A DNA stretch of 64,000 nt, taken from contig REDL01000059.1 in assembly GCA_007693505.1 (NCBI GenBank), positions 62,001 through 126,000 of the forward strand. Direction: 5' to 3'. The notes beneath the pieces were generated by a model. It made no database searches, had not been told where the DNA came from, and saw nothing but the letters and a program-made list of their open reading frames with translations. The DNA comes from Desulfovibrionales bacterium (GTDB lineage Bacteria > Desulfobacterota > Desulfovibrionia > Desulfovibrionales > Desulfonatronaceae). Shown here piece after piece: positions 1 to 8,825 of the stretch (the stretch's first letter is position 1; every line of letters begins with the position of its first letter). The translations under genes and the position numbers were made by a program.

Positions 1-482
1 CACTGCAAAAAGTCCCTTTTCCCGCGAAAACGTGTGATGTGATTTTGCTCAAACCCTGGAAAGACTGGATTCCGACTTTCGCCGGAATGACGAATTTCAG
101 GGTTTTGGGATTTTCTACAGTAACATCTTTCCGGATTCTGATGCCGAACCCTCCTGCTTCACCAAGCTTAGCGCTACCGCAAAGGACGACTCTTTTTGAG
201 ACCTGAATTACGTCCAGAAAAAAAACAATCCTCAAATCAACGTTCTAATTCTTTTTAAAAAAACTAGCGAAATCCAACAAAGCTGTCAATATTTTATAAA
301 ATTTTTTTTAAATTTTTTTAATGTTTATTTTCTATAAAATTTTTCTTAACTTCGCCCTGTTTCTGGTGTACTGACGGAGTTTCCAAGAACAGGGTAGCCC
401 CGGTTCGACATGACCTTTGGTGTTCATATTGCGCCTGAGAGTGCGATTGGATACTCAGGATTGATGACAAGTGGAGAAGTAA
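1..482. other. Intergenic region upstream of the GntR gene
   Basis: No convincing gene is visible here. Bases about 230-350 are strongly AT-rich with long A and T runs. The GntR start is preceded by GGAG seven bases upstream of the ATG, so the last part is the leader of that gene. I do not see a confident sigma-70 or sigma-54 promoter, nor a copy of the operator motif found near 12.06 and 13.44 kb. Confidence 0.5.
66..93. repeat. Short palindromic intergenic repeat remnant
   Basis: The segment pairs ATTCCG with CGGAAT around a short loop and resembles the widespread 'ggattcccgctttcgcgggaatga' class of dispersed intergenic palindromes. Only one clear copy is seen here, with a much weaker echo near 37.44 kb, so the family assignment is from memory. 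Confidence 0.3.
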
Positions 483-1139
483 ATGGCTGAAAAGAATTGC
501 GAAATGAAATCCCTGGCCGCGTATCAGCGGATCAGGGACATGATCATCACCAGGGAGAAACTCCCTGGAACGCGGCTTGTGATCTCGGAGTTGGAGGAAG
601 AACTGGGCATCGGCAAGGGGCCGCTCCGGGAAGCGCTGATGCGCCTGGACCGGTCCGGCCTGGTGCGCAATATTCCCTACAAGGGTGCGCTGGTGGCCGA
701 GGCTCCGCGGATGCGCGAGATTGAGATCATTTATGAAATGCGGGTCAAGCTGGAGACGACCCTGGCCCTGGAGGCCATGGCCAATATGGACGAGCCGGGC
801 ATTGCCAAACTGGAATCCATGCTGACGGAAATGCAGCCAGGCCTGGACCTTCAGACCCTATACCATCTGGACCGCCAGTTTCATGCCCTGATTTACGAAT
901 ACTCACGGCTGACCCACCTTTGCCTGGTGGTGGACAAGCTGATGGAGTCCGTGGACATCTTCCTGGTCAATCGTCCCCGGGACGACAACGATCTGGCGCG
1001 GATGTACGAGCAGCACGTCCAGATTCTGGAAGCCTTCAAAAAGAAAGACGAGGCCATGCTCAAGGATATTTTCAAGCAGAATATCAAGAACGGGCTGCGG
1101 TTGATTAAGAAAGTCTATAGCCGATTCATGTTTCACTAG
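483..1139 (+). CDS. GntR-family transcriptional regulator, FCD type
   Basis: A 218-residue cytoplasmic DNA-binding regulator. Residues about 12-75 form the winged helix of the GntR family, with the usual GPLREALMRL recognition-helix region. Residues about 85-205 form the all-helical FCD ligand-binding domain, which typically binds a small carboxylate or sugar acid, often through a metal. The ATG at 483 has a GGAG site in front of it. The gene converges tail-to-tail with the catabolic operon ending at 1206, so it is a good candidate for its local effector-responsive regulator. Family assignment is firm; the ligand and the operon link are inferred. The operon also has a sigma-54 promoter, so control may be dual. 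Confidence 0.85.
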   Translation: MAEKNCEMKSLAAYQRIRDMIITREKLPGTRLVISELEEELGIGKGPLREALMRLDRSGLVRNIPYKGALVAEAPRMREIEIIYEMRVKLETTLALEAMANMDEPGIAKLESMLTEMQPGLDLQTLYHLDRQFHALIYEYSRLTHLCLVVDKLMESVDIFLVNRPRDDNDLARMYEQHVQILEAFKKKDEAMLKDIFKQNIKNGLRLIKKVYSRFMFH

Positions 1140-1205
1140 CCCTATTCAGGTCCCAATCCGAGCCATTCCATCTTTCAGAAGAACGATACTGAACACAAAT
1201 CGCGC

Positions 1206-2003
1206 TTATCGAGACATGGAGAAAAGGCGGATACGCCGGGCGACCAGCCACTGAACTTCTTTGGTGATCAATTGCAGGCGAGAGAGCGGGTTCTCCTGCT
1301 CTTCAGGCATGAGATCTCGCAGCCCCTGCCCCAAAGCGCGCAGAATATCGGTATGCACATTTACCTTGCGTATCCCGAACTCCAGGGCTTGACACAACAA
1401 TTGCTCCGTCAATCGACTGCCGCCGTGCAGGACCAGGGGCACGGGGGTCTTTGCCGTCAGTTCGGCCAGCAGTTCTATGCGCCCTGCGTACTCGGAGCTG
1501 GAAAGCCCTTTGGGTACGGAAAAAGCCAGGAAATCAACCCGGGTTCTCTCCAGGAAATCCAGCACTTGTGATATTTCCTGTAGATCGGAGCAAAGCGGTC
1601 CATACTCCCCTTCCAACTCTGCTCCGGCTTCGTGTGCCAGGAGCCGTGCCTCGTTGGTCAACCGGGTGTTCTCGGCAAGTTCAAGATGAGCTGCATCGAA
1701 CATCACAGATGGCAAACCCAGTTCCAGAGCCTCCCGGACAACGGCCAGGCTCCGGCCGTGATTGAGCTGCAAGGTTATCGGAACGTTCGCTTTCTGAGCA
1801 GCAAACAGGGCGGCCTGGGCTATTGGACCAAGCCCCACATACCGCAGATTATCCGCATCCAGGGAGATGACTGCTGGGGCGCCCTCTGTCTCCGCTGCTG
1901 CCACCACGGCCCGTATGCATTCCAAACTATAGACACTGAAGCAGCCGATGGCAGACCCAGCGGGAATCTGTGCCAGGCATTGGCTGAGTTTGCTCATTGG
2001 CAT
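1206..2003 (-). CDS. Class II (zinc) aldolase of the fructose/tagatose-bisphosphate aldolase family
   Basis: A 265-residue cytoplasmic aldolase-like TIM barrel. Visible family landmarks are LQLNHG (first zinc ligand and catalytic region), LVLHGGS (second zinc histidine and phosphate-binding glycines) and KVNVHTDI near the C-terminus. It is shorter than typical FbaA (about 350) and closer to the GatY/KbaY type (about 285). The ATG at 2003 was chosen because GGAGG sits six bases upstream; the longer open frame runs antisense-like into suyB. The gene is last in the operon and separated from suyB by a strong terminator-like hairpin. In this context it may split a phosphorylated or sulfonated sugar to give a C3 aldehyde, but the substrate cannot be read from sequence. 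Confidence 0.75.
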   Translation of the reverse strand: MPMSKLSQCLAQIPAGSAIGCFSVYSLECIRAVVAAAETEGAPAVISLDADNLRYVGLGPIAQAALFAAQKANVPITLQLNHGRSLAVVREALELGLPSVMFDAAHLELAENTRLTNEARLLAHEAGAELEGEYGPLCSDLQEISQVLDFLERTRVDFLAFSVPKGLSSSEYAGRIELLAELTAKTPVPLVLHGGSRLTEQLLCQALEFGIRKVNVHTDILRALGQGLRDLMPEEQENPLSRLQLITKEVQWLVARRIRLFSMSR

Positions 2004-2016
2004 GTAAGGCCTCCGG

Positions 2017-2052
2017 AAAAAAACAGGGCGGCGGTTTGTTCCGTCGCCCTGT
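2017..2052 (-). terminator. Rho-independent terminator between suyB and the aldolase gene
   Basis: Read on the minus strand, ACAGGGCGACGG pairs with CCGCCGCCCTGT (one mismatch) across a six-base loop and is followed directly by seven T. It begins 25 bases after the suyB stop, and its T run ends only a few bases before the aldolase ribosome-binding site. It could end the operon, leaving the aldolase to read-through, or act as an attenuator. Confidence 0.8.
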
Positions 2053-2077
2053 GCTGTTTTGGATCGATTTTGGCTGA

Positions 2078-3238
2078 TTACGCGCTCTCGTACAGCCGGG
2101 TGAAGATGAATTCCCGGTGTCCCAGGGCTTCGGCGGCAGTCAGGCGGCCGTTGGCCGTACGCATGGTCATTTCCATAAGCTTGTCCCCGGCCTGATCCAG
2201 GTTGATCTCCCGACGCACCAGACCGGACACGTCCACGTCGAAGTGCTCGCTCATGGTCCGCAGGGTCCGAGGGTTGGCGCAGAGCTTGATCACCGGGAGG
2301 ATCGGATTGCCGATGATGTTCCCCTGGCCCGTGGGGAAGTGATGAACCACGAAGCCGGCGGCGGCGCACAGGGTGACCATTTCCGCGGCGGCTGAAGAGG
2401 AGTCCATGAACCACAGACCGGGACCCGTGGGCGTCTCGGCCTTGTCCAGGCAGCCGACCACCGGGGCCTTGGTGCCGATCTTCTGGATGTTGCCCAGAGC
2501 CTTTTCCTCGATGGTGGTCAGGCCACCCTCGATGTTGCCCTTGGTGGGCTGGGAGTCGGACAGGTCGCTGGTCTTGTTGTCGTCCACGACCTTGGCGTAG
2601 CGATCGAAAAAGTATTGGAACCGCTTGCGCACCTCGTCGTTGGCGCACCGCTGCAGGACCAGATGCTCACCGCCGGTCAGTTCCGTGGTTTCGCCGAAGA
2701 GCAGGGTCGCGCCCTGTTCGTAGAGCTTGTCATAGGCATTGCCCACCGTGGGGTTGGTGGCGATGCCGGACGTGGTGTCGGATTCGCCGCATTTGGTGGA
2801 GATCCACAGCTCCTTCACGTCGCACTCGGTGCGCTGGATTTCACTGGCCCACTGCACGTATTCCATGGCCTTGCGGGAGGCGGCGCAGATGGTGTTGAAG
2901 TCCCCGTTCTGCTCAATAGCGAATCCGGTCACGGGCTTGCCGGTCTTGGCAATGCCTTCCACGACCCGATTGGTCCATTGGGGTTCGATGCCGATGACCA
3001 CCACCGCGGCCACGTTGGGATTGGAGCCGGTGCCGATCAGGGTCCGGAAATGCAGCTCCAGATCCTCGCCGAACTGCAGCCGGCCATAGGCGTGGGGCAG
3101 GGCCAGGGTGCCCTTGACATTGTTGCCCACAGCTTCGCAGGCTGCGTTGGACAGGTCGTCCAGGGGCAGGATGATCACATGGTTGCGCACCCCCACCCGG
3201 CCGTTTTCACGACGATATCCGAGAAACTTTGTCTGCAT
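2078..3238 (-). CDS. suyB: (R)-sulfolactate sulfo-lyase large subunit (UxaA/altronate-dehydratase C-terminal family)
   Basis: A 386-residue cytoplasmic lyase subunit. With SuyA it would cleave (R)-3-sulfolactate to pyruvate and sulfite. The N-terminal [12 protein letters not shown] and central [15 protein letters not shown] segments are typical of the UxaA/GarD/SuyB superfamily. The length and the C-terminal segments ([20 protein letters not shown], ending [12 protein letters not shown]) match what I recall of SuyB better than altronate or galactarate dehydratase, which carry the small domain fused or are longer. Conserved cysteines ([12 protein letters not shown] and others) probably bind a metal or cluster. 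It starts three bases after the suyA stop, so the two are translationally linked. Alternative: a dehydratase for another hydroxy acid. Superfamily is near certain; the sulfonate specificity is an inference. Confidence 0.7.
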   Translation of the reverse strand: MQTKFLGYRRENGRVGVRNHVIILPLDDLSNAACEAVGNNVKGTLALPHAYGRLQFGEDLELHFRTLIGTGSNPNVAAVVVIGIEPQWTNRVVEGIAKTGKPVTGFAIEQNGDFNTICAASRKAMEYVQWASEIQRTECDVKELWISTKCGESDTTSGIATNPTVGNAYDKLYEQGATLLFGETTELTGGEHLVLQRCANDEVRKRFQYFFDRYAKVVDDNKTSDLSDSQPTKGNIEGGLTTIEEKALGNIQKIGTKAPVVGCLDKAETPTGPGLWFMDSSSAAAEMVTLCAAAGFVVHHFPTGQGNIIGNPILPVIKLCANPRTLRTMSEHFDVDVSGLVRREINLDQAGDKLMEMTMRTANGRLTAAEALGHREFIFTRLYESA

Positions 3239-3241
3239 GAC

Positions 3242-3526
3242 TTACCACCTTTTGGTTTTGACGTTGTGAACGTGGAGATGCTCGCCTTTCTTGATGGGCG
3301 CGACCACTTTTCCGATGTCCGTATCGTACTTGATGACCGTGTCGCCCACGGCAAAATCCTTCAGGGCCAGCTTGTGGCCGATGGGAATGTCGTTGAGAAC
3401 CGTTGTTTTTATTGTCTGGTCCTCCTTCATCACCCAGCCGGTAATCTCCTGGCCGGCCTTTACTCCCTCCACCACAACGACGCCCACGCCGTCCGCGGCT
3501 TCGTGCACAAGAAAATCGATAGCCAT
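3242..3526 (-). CDS. suyA: (R)-sulfolactate sulfo-lyase small subunit (SAF domain)
   Basis: A 94-residue SAF-domain protein that pairs with SuyB. The fold appears in the N-terminal domain of altronate dehydratase UxaA; in SuyAB it is a separate chain, as here. Visible landmarks are DGVGVVVVEGVKAG near the N-terminus, the central GHKLALKDF and the C-terminal HLHVHNVKTKRW, which fits my memory of SuyA. The ATG at 3526 has AAGGAGG seven bases upstream, so the longer open frame starting at 3556 is not used. A 195-base structured leader separates it from the ThiF-like gene. Confidence 0.7.
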   Translation of the reverse strand: MAIDFLVHEAADGVGVVVVEGVKAGQEITGWVMKEDQTIKTTVLNDIPIGHKLALKDFAVGDTVIKYDTDIGKVVAPIKKGEHLHVHNVKTKRW

Positions 3527-3629
3527 ACTGGCCTCCTTCAAGTGGTTGATGCACAATTACTCTGAACAGGAACCATGCCCTGCGTTCTTGCCGGCCATCC
3601 GGCACAATCCTTTTCCATAATGCTCCAAC

Positions 3630-3710
3630 GCTTCACGTGTTGGGTGAAGCCGCGTCGACTCGCGACGCCCTTGGCCAGTTCCCTTGCCCAGGGCTAGCTC
3701 CTGGGCCAAG
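3630..3710 (-). promoter_or_regulatory. Hairpin-rich leader between the ThiF-like gene and suyA
   Basis: Three successive inverted repeats occupy this short spacer: GCTTCAC/GTGAAGC (3630-3650), GCGTCG/CGACGC (3652-3668) and GCCCAGG/CCTGGGC (3686-3706). The last is overlapped by CTTGGCC/GGCCAAG (3670-3710). None is followed by a T run on the minus strand, so simple termination is unlikely. The structures could stabilise or regulate the downstream suyAB message. Confidence 0.45.
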
Positions 3711-3721
3711 CCAAGGAAATA

Positions 3722-4528
3722 TCAATCGCCCCGTGTATGCAGACTGATCGAGGAAAAGCGCATCTCGATCAAGTCAGCTATCAGCAGGTTGCCCCGCAAC
3801 GCAGAGGGAATCCCGAGCAGGATATGAATCAGCTCCGTGGCTTGCAGCGAGGCCGCCAGGGCAACCGCGGGGCAGGGGTTGCCCTGAAGCTGTTCCACCG
3901 ATGGCCCAGCGCCGTTGTTCATGAATTCGCCCAGCCCAGGTTCCCCGGGCCATGTACTGCTTATCAGAACCTTCCAACCGGAGACCGCGGCCGAGACCAT
4001 GGGCAACCCCGCTTCGGCGGCCATGGCTTGCAAGGCCTTGCGGTGCAGTGTCCCTCCCAGGCAGTCGGCCACGACCTGAGCCCCAAAGAGGTGATCCAGG
4101 GACACTTCCTTTGTCACGGCGCTCACCTCGACCAAGGGATTGATCTCCCCGGCCCGGAACTGGGCCGCCTGGGCCTTGAACCGGCCCATGGTCCGCGTGG
4201 AAGCCAAGGGCTGGCGGTTGGCGTTGCTCGGTTCAAAAATATCCGGATCACAGGCCGTGATTCGACCGACTCCACTCCGCACCAAGGATTCCAGGACGTG
4301 GCCGCCCAGTCCGCCACATCCGGCCAGAATCACATGTGATCGAGCCAGTGTGGCCTGATCTGCCGGGCTCAGACACTGCCCGTTGCGCTGGTAACGTAAC
4401 GGCATTTCCCCTTGTTCCAGGGCCAGGAGAACTTCCTGGCGGATCGTCAGTCCAGAGTCGCGAGCACGTTCAAGAATGGCGCTGTCCGTTAGCAGCATTT
4501 CCGTATTGGCCTGCAACATGCGGATCAC
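3722..4528 (-). CDS. ThiF/MoeB/HesA-family adenylyltransferase
   Basis: A 268-residue E1-like enzyme. The nucleotide-binding GCGGLGG lies near residue 70, followed by the acidic/arginine signature DPDIFEPSNANRQ, and later a conserved cysteine-containing region (NPCPAVALAA). These enzymes adenylate the C-terminal Gly-Gly of a ubiquitin-like sulfur carrier. A ThiS/MoaD-like carrier ending in GGG and a tungsten-type aldehyde oxidoreductase are in the same operon, so it probably serves pterin-cofactor (tungstopterin) sulfuration rather than thiamine. Its ATG overlaps the larA-like stop (ATGA). The usual CxxC zinc pairs of MoeB are not evident. Family is firm; the partner is inferred from context. 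Confidence 0.8.
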   Translation of the reverse strand: MIRMLQANTEMLLTDSAILERARDSGLTIRQEVLLALEQGEMPLRYQRNGQCLSPADQATLARSHVILAGCGGLGGHVLESLVRSGVGRITACDPDIFEPSNANRQPLASTRTMGRFKAQAAQFRAGEINPLVEVSAVTKEVSLDHLFGAQVVADCLGGTLHRKALQAMAAEAGLPMVSAAVSGWKVLISSTWPGEPGLGEFMNNGAGPSVEQLQGNPCPAVALAASLQATELIHILLGIPSALRGNLLIADLIEMRFSSISLHTRGD

Positions 4529-5799
4529 TCCTGCTGAGTTGTGGACCGATAAAAATACGTGGTATTGGCATTGGGCACCACAGCGATGCGCGGCTCTTCA
4601 CTATCTGGATACGACGCGAGCCATGCATCCAGGGTGATTTGCGCGTCACCTTTGGTCAGATGACATTGGGCCAAGGTTTGGGCATCCATTTCCGAATCCA
4701 CCACCACGGTAAACCGGGTCAGGGTCCGGCTGAACAGAAACGCCTTGTGCGCGCCCATCCGAAACCCCTGGTCCGCGAACTCCCGCATCTGTTCCACCGG
4801 ACACGAAAACCGCCGGACGTAGTTCTCGTAGTGTGGGTCGCCCACTCCTTGACCACAGGCAGCCAGAAGCAGGATTTTCCCACCCTCCTCAGCGCACTGG
4901 GAAGCCATGTTCAAGCCCTTCTGGGCCTGATACAGACAGATATCCTTGGGCTCCCCGCCACAGGAAGCAATGACGATCTCAAAGGGCCGGTCCAGTGGCA
5001 GACCGTAAACCTGCTCCGTAACAGCAGCTCCGGCCCGCAACGTGGCCTCGCATTCTCCCACGAACAGGCCCACGGCCTGTTTGGCCGGGTTGAGACAGAC
5101 GTTCACGGCCAGGTCAATCCCGATCATCCGTCCGGCCTCGTTCAGATCCAGCCGGGTTGGATTGTCAGCGATATTCCCGACTCGGGCCGCGGGGTCGGCC
5201 ATCAGGGAATGGTTGCGCTCGATCATGGTCTTGGACGCACAGCCAATGGTGATGCCCTTGGATCCACCGGTCATGCCCTGGAATTGGTGCGGATCGACCA
5301 TACCCACCACGATCTTCAACTCAGCCTCACCGATGGCCGCGTTAATCTCTACCGGCGTTCCCCGCGAAGTGGTCCCGAAGGAGGTCATGGGCGAGGTCAG
5401 GGCGTCGTGGGACACAACCGAGCAACCGTAAAGATCCTCGGGCAGAATACGAGCCATCTGGGCCGTGTCCGGGGCCGGATGCAGCCCCCCGCCCACCACC
5501 ACGGACACATTCTTCGGACCAAGCTCCGGCCAAGCCCGAAAAATGCGTTTAAGCAAAACCGGAAGCAGACGCTTCAATGGAGCAGGACGGGTCTCGTCCG
5601 GCACGGCTATGGCCACACTGGAGGGCCTGGGTCGTTGTTCCAGGGGGAGGGTGTCCAGGGGGGCGTCCAGAGCCTCATGCAACGCCACAGGCAGATCGCC
5701 GATCACCGGCAGGTCTCTGGGCGTCATCACCACCACTTCGGCCCGGTCCGGGAGCCGGAGCGTTCTGGTTCCTTTTCCAAACTTGAGTTGAATCTCCAT
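4525..5799 (-). CDS. LarA-family nickel-dependent 2-hydroxyacid racemase
   Basis: A 424-residue protein of the lactate racemase (LarA) family, which racemises 2-hydroxy acids by hydride transfer with a nickel pincer nucleotide (NPN). The cofactor and catalytic landmarks are visible: the first histidine in GGGLHPAPD, then HQFQGMTGGSK, which holds a catalytic histidine and the lysine that covalently binds NPN in characterised LarA. The ATG at 5799 gives a normal family length; a GTG start 20 codons earlier is possible. It lies between the TRAP transporter and the ThiF/SuyAB genes, so its substrate is probably the imported or derived hydroxy acid. SuyAB is R-specific, so a sulfolactate racemase role is attractive but unproven. 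larB, larC and larE are not in the window. Confidence 0.75.
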   Translation of the reverse strand: MEIQLKFGKGTRTLRLPDRAEVVVMTPRDLPVIGDLPVALHEALDAPLDTLPLEQRPRPSSVAIAVPDETRPAPLKRLLPVLLKRIFRAWPELGPKNVSVVVGGGLHPAPDTAQMARILPEDLYGCSVVSHDALTSPMTSFGTTSRGTPVEINAAIGEAELKIVVGMVDPHQFQGMTGGSKGITIGCASKTMIERNHSLMADPAARVGNIADNPTRLDLNEAGRMIGIDLAVNVCLNPAKQAVGLFVGECEATLRAGAAVTEQVYGLPLDRPFEIVIASCGGEPKDICLYQAQKGLNMASQCAEEGGKILLLAACGQGVGDPHYENYVRRFSCPVEQMREFADQGFRMGAHKAFLFSRTLTRFTVVVDSEMDAQTLAQCHLTKGDAQITLDAWLASYPDSEEPRIAVVPNANTTYFYRSTTQQE

Positions 5800-5865
5800 G
5801 ATCTCATCCACTCGGCATGCGCGATTTCTTTCAGAGTTGCTTGCCTTCCAGTTCGGCACACCACG

Positions 5866-7176
5866 TTACCGGGCAACGTAGCCCAGGAAGATTTCGGGCA
5901 AGATGGTAGATATTTTCGGGAAGTAGGTAATCAAGAAAATACAGGCGAATAGGGCCACCAGATACGGCAGCACTCCCACAGCTATCCGCTCCACCGAAAC
6001 ATTGGCGATTCGCGAGGCCACGAAGAGGTTCACCCCCAGCGGCGGCGTGGACAGGGCTACCTGGTTGGTCAGTACGAGGACCACGCCGAAATGGATGGGG
6101 TCGATGCCCAGCATGTGGATCATGGGCATGAGCACGGGCACGAGGATGATGATCGTGGACAGGGTTTCCATGAACATGCCCAGGATGACCAGGACGCCGA
6201 CGATCATCATCAGAACCATGAACGGATCTTCGGAAACCCCCAGGACCATTGCGGCAAGACGTTGGGGTGCTTCCTCAAAAGTCAGGATGCGGCCGAACAG
6301 GGTGGAGGTCCCCACGATCAACAGTACCGCACCGCAGATCAACGAGCCTTCCAATAGGGACTTGTAGACCCCGGAGAGGGTTAACGCACGATTGATCACG
6401 AACCCGACGAACAAGGCCCAGGCAATGGCCAGCACCGAGGCTTCCACGGGCGTGGCCAGACCGGTGTAAATGGAGCCCAGGATGATCACCGGTGTGATCA
6501 GCGAGAAAAAACTTTTGAAACAACAGCGCAAAAAGTTGCCCATGCAAAACGGCCCGATTTCTTCACTGCGGCCAAAGCCTTTCTGCCGGGCCACCAGCCA
6601 CGCGGTCATACACATGGAAAAACCGACGATGAAACCGGGCAGGAAGCCGGCGGTGAACATGGCCGTGACCGAAACGTTGCCCAGGATGGCGTAGATGATC
6701 ATCGGATTGCTGGGCGGGATGAGCAACCCAATGGTTCCCCCGGAGGAGGCCACGGACGCGGCGTAGTCCTTGCTGTACCCGGTGCGGATCATGGCCGGGA
6801 CCAAAATAGTGCCTACCGCGGCCACGGTACCTGGACCGGAGCCGGAAATGGCCGCAAAAAAAGTGCAGGCCAAAATTGTTGTCACGCCCAGGCCGCCATG
6901 CATCCGGCCCACCAGTTGCTTGACCACGTTGACGATCTGGTTGGTGATATTGCCGTACTCCATCAGGGTGCCGGCGATCACGAAACAGGGGATGGCCAGC
7001 AAGGGAAAGATATTCAGTCCGTCAAAGATGGAGTTGTGGATCACGGACATGGGCAAATAGCCGCCATAGATCAGGGCCACGGCCGAGGCCACGGCCAGAC
7101 TCATGAACACAGGCATACCCAAAAGGAACAGGGCGCCAAGGGACAGGAGGACCATTGCCAGAACACTGATTTCCAT
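5866..7176 (-). CDS. dctM: TRAP transporter large permease (DctM)
   Basis: A 436-residue, roughly 12-helix inner-membrane permease of the TRAP (DctM) family, the sodium-driven channel half of a periplasmic-binding-protein transporter. It has the family length and characteristic loops such as SGSGPGTVAAVGTILVPAM and GLLIPPSNPMIIYAILG. AAGGAGG precedes the ATG at 7176. It sits directly after dctQ (18-base gap) and before the LarA homologue. With dctP and dctQ it forms one importer, presumably for the substrate of this catabolic operon, an organic acid or sulfonate. Confidence 0.93.
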   Translation of the reverse strand: MEISVLAMVLLSLGALFLLGMPVFMSLAVASAVALIYGGYLPMSVIHNSIFDGLNIFPLLAIPCFVIAGTLMEYGNITNQIVNVVKQLVGRMHGGLGVTTILACTFFAAISGSGPGTVAAVGTILVPAMIRTGYSKDYAASVASSGGTIGLLIPPSNPMIIYAILGNVSVTAMFTAGFLPGFIVGFSMCMTAWLVARQKGFGRSEEIGPFCMGNFLRCCFKSFFSLITPVIILGSIYTGLATPVEASVLAIAWALFVGFVINRALTLSGVYKSLLEGSLICGAVLLIVGTSTLFGRILTFEEAPQRLAAMVLGVSEDPFMVLMMIVGVLVILGMFMETLSTIIILVPVLMPMIHMLGIDPIHFGVVLVLTNQVALSTPPLGVNLFVASRIANVSVERIAVGVLPYLVALFACIFLITYFPKISTILPEIFLGYVAR

Positions 7177-7194
7177 GTCGTTTCCTCCTTGGTC

Positions 7195-7701
7195 CTATTG
7201 AACCTGTTCCACCAGCTTCAGGAGCGTTCCCCGTCGCCAATGTTTGATATAGCCTTCAATGATCCGCCAACTCATCAAGACAAAGCCGAAGGGAATGATC
7301 ATTTCCACATAGGCTCGGACAATGCCCAGAACTGGTGAGAGTTCCGGAAACAGCAAATTGCCCTGGATCACGTTCCAGCTCAGCCAGGCAATATACAGGT
7401 TGAAACAGACCCAAAGCAGATCCGTGAACATCCGAAAAACCAAACGAGCCTTGAGCGGCATGAGCAGATATTGAGCTGAAATCCGCACATGAGTACCGTG
7501 CTTAGCCACCAAGGCCGCGCCGACAAAAACAGTCCACAAAAATGAGTACCGGCTGAGTTCCTCTGTCCAGGCCATGCCGGAGCCGGTGGCCCAGCGCACC
7601 CCGACCTGGATCATCAGACAGGCGACCATGGTCCCTACGCTCAGGGCACAGAACATTTCCTCGAAATTGTCATAGACATAACGTAGGCCTTTCAAAAACA
7701 T
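7195..7701 (-). CDS. dctQ: TRAP transporter small permease (DctQ)
   Basis: A 168-residue inner-membrane protein with four predicted helices, the length and layout of DctQ subunits. It contains the typical WTEELSRYSFLW segment in the second helix region. AAGGAGG lies upstream of its ATG. It is flanked by dctP and dctM in the normal P-Q-M order. Confidence 0.92.
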   Translation of the reverse strand: MFLKGLRYVYDNFEEMFCALSVGTMVACLMIQVGVRWATGSGMAWTEELSRYSFLWTVFVGAALVAKHGTHVRISAQYLLMPLKARLVFRMFTDLLWVCFNLYIAWLSWNVIQGNLLFPELSPVLGIVRAYVEMIIPFGFVLMSWRIIEGYIKHWRRGTLLKLVEQVQ

Positions 7702-7734
7702 GGTCGCCTGCCTCCTTTTTTCAGCGTTTGCGAA

Positions 7735-8733
7735 TCAGTCCGCCATGATGGCCAGGGCTTCGTTGATCACTTCCTCGCCACCCACCTGCTCGTGGAACCT
7801 GGGCCACAGGCCGCGGGCACGCTCCATCCAGACTTCTTCATCTTCCAGCTCATGGAATTCCATGCCGTTGTCCAGGCAAGCCTGCAGGGCGATCTGATCC
7901 TGCTCCGCGGCCCACTCCCACTCATACCGGGCGGCCTCGTGGGCAGCCCTGACCAGCAGATCCTTCACAGGCTGATCCAGGCGTTGGAACCAGGGTTCGC
8001 TGACCAGCATGGGGCCAACCCAGAGCAGATAATGCAACTGGGTAATGTACTTCTGGACTTCCCAGAACTTCTGGTCCCTGTTTACGGCGTGGGGGTTTTC
8101 CTGCCCGTCGATGACTCGCTGCTGCAGGGCGTTGAAGGTCTCGGCCCAGGCCAGGGGGTGCGGCTCCACGCCCCAGGAACGGAAGCTTTCCATCTGGATT
8201 TCCACCGGGGGAGTGCGGATTCTCAGCCCTTGAAGATGTTCGATCCTGGTCACGGGACGCACGGAGTTGGTCAGGTGTCGATATCCGCCGATCAGCCAGG
8301 ACAGAGGCCGTGCACCACTCTGCTGGGCGATCTTGTCGGCCATCCTGTTGTTGAACTCTTCGTGCTCCAGCAGGGTGTAGGCTGTTTCAATGCCTGGGAA
8401 CATGTACGGCAGATAGTAGATGTTGGCCTGGGGCGAGAAAGGCGTCAGGTTGCCCACGGCCAGCACGGCCAGATGGATTTCCTGGGTGCGCAGCTGGCGA
8501 ACATTGGCCTGCTCATCACCCATGGATCCGCCGTAGAAGGTTTGGACGCGAATATTCCCGCCAGACTCCGCCTCGACGATTTCCTTGAACTTGTTGATGG
8601 CTGTCACATGCAGGCTGCCCTCAGGGTTGGCTGTGGCCGCCCGGATGGTCATGTTCGGATAGTCGACCGCCGTCGCCGGGACGGCGGTCAGAACAAAAGC
8701 CAGAGACACGATGGTTAGAAGAAGACGTCTCAT
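7735..8733 (-). CDS. dctP: TRAP transporter solute-binding protein (DctP)
   Basis: A 332-residue periplasmic substrate-binding protein. The first about 23 residues are a classical signal peptide (MRRLLLTIVSLAFVL then ATA before the mature VDYPN). The ATG at 8733 has AAGGAG seven bases upstream; the open frame extending to 8814 lacks this. The central LQGLRIRTPPVEIQMESFRS is the DctP signature with the ligand-contacting arginine, and a second ligand region QRVIDGQENPH follows, so a carboxylate-bearing ligand is expected. Whether it also accommodates a sulfonate cannot be told from sequence. Confidence 0.92.
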   Translation of the reverse strand: MRRLLLTIVSLAFVLTAVPATAVDYPNMTIRAATANPEGSLHVTAINKFKEIVEAESGGNIRVQTFYGGSMGDEQANVRQLRTQEIHLAVLAVGNLTPFSPQANIYYLPYMFPGIETAYTLLEHEEFNNRMADKIAQQSGARPLSWLIGGYRHLTNSVRPVTRIEHLQGLRIRTPPVEIQMESFRSWGVEPHPLAWAETFNALQQRVIDGQENPHAVNRDQKFWEVQKYITQLHYLLWVGPMLVSEPWFQRLDQPVKDLLVRAAHEAARYEWEWAAEQDQIALQACLDNGMEFHELEDEEVWMERARGLWPRFHEQVGGEEVINEALAIMAD

Positions 8734-8825
8734 TCGGTCACTCCTTGGTTGAAGGTTGGTATCTTTGCCCACCGATACGTTCGGTGCTGCATCGGTTTTG
8801 ACCATTTCCAACATCCATGGTTATC

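Noticed and set aside
1206-2648. A longer aldolase reading frame of 480 codons extending into suyB
   Set aside because: The extra 215 codons overlap suyB in another frame, and the ATG at 2003 has a good ribosome-binding site and the family N-terminus.
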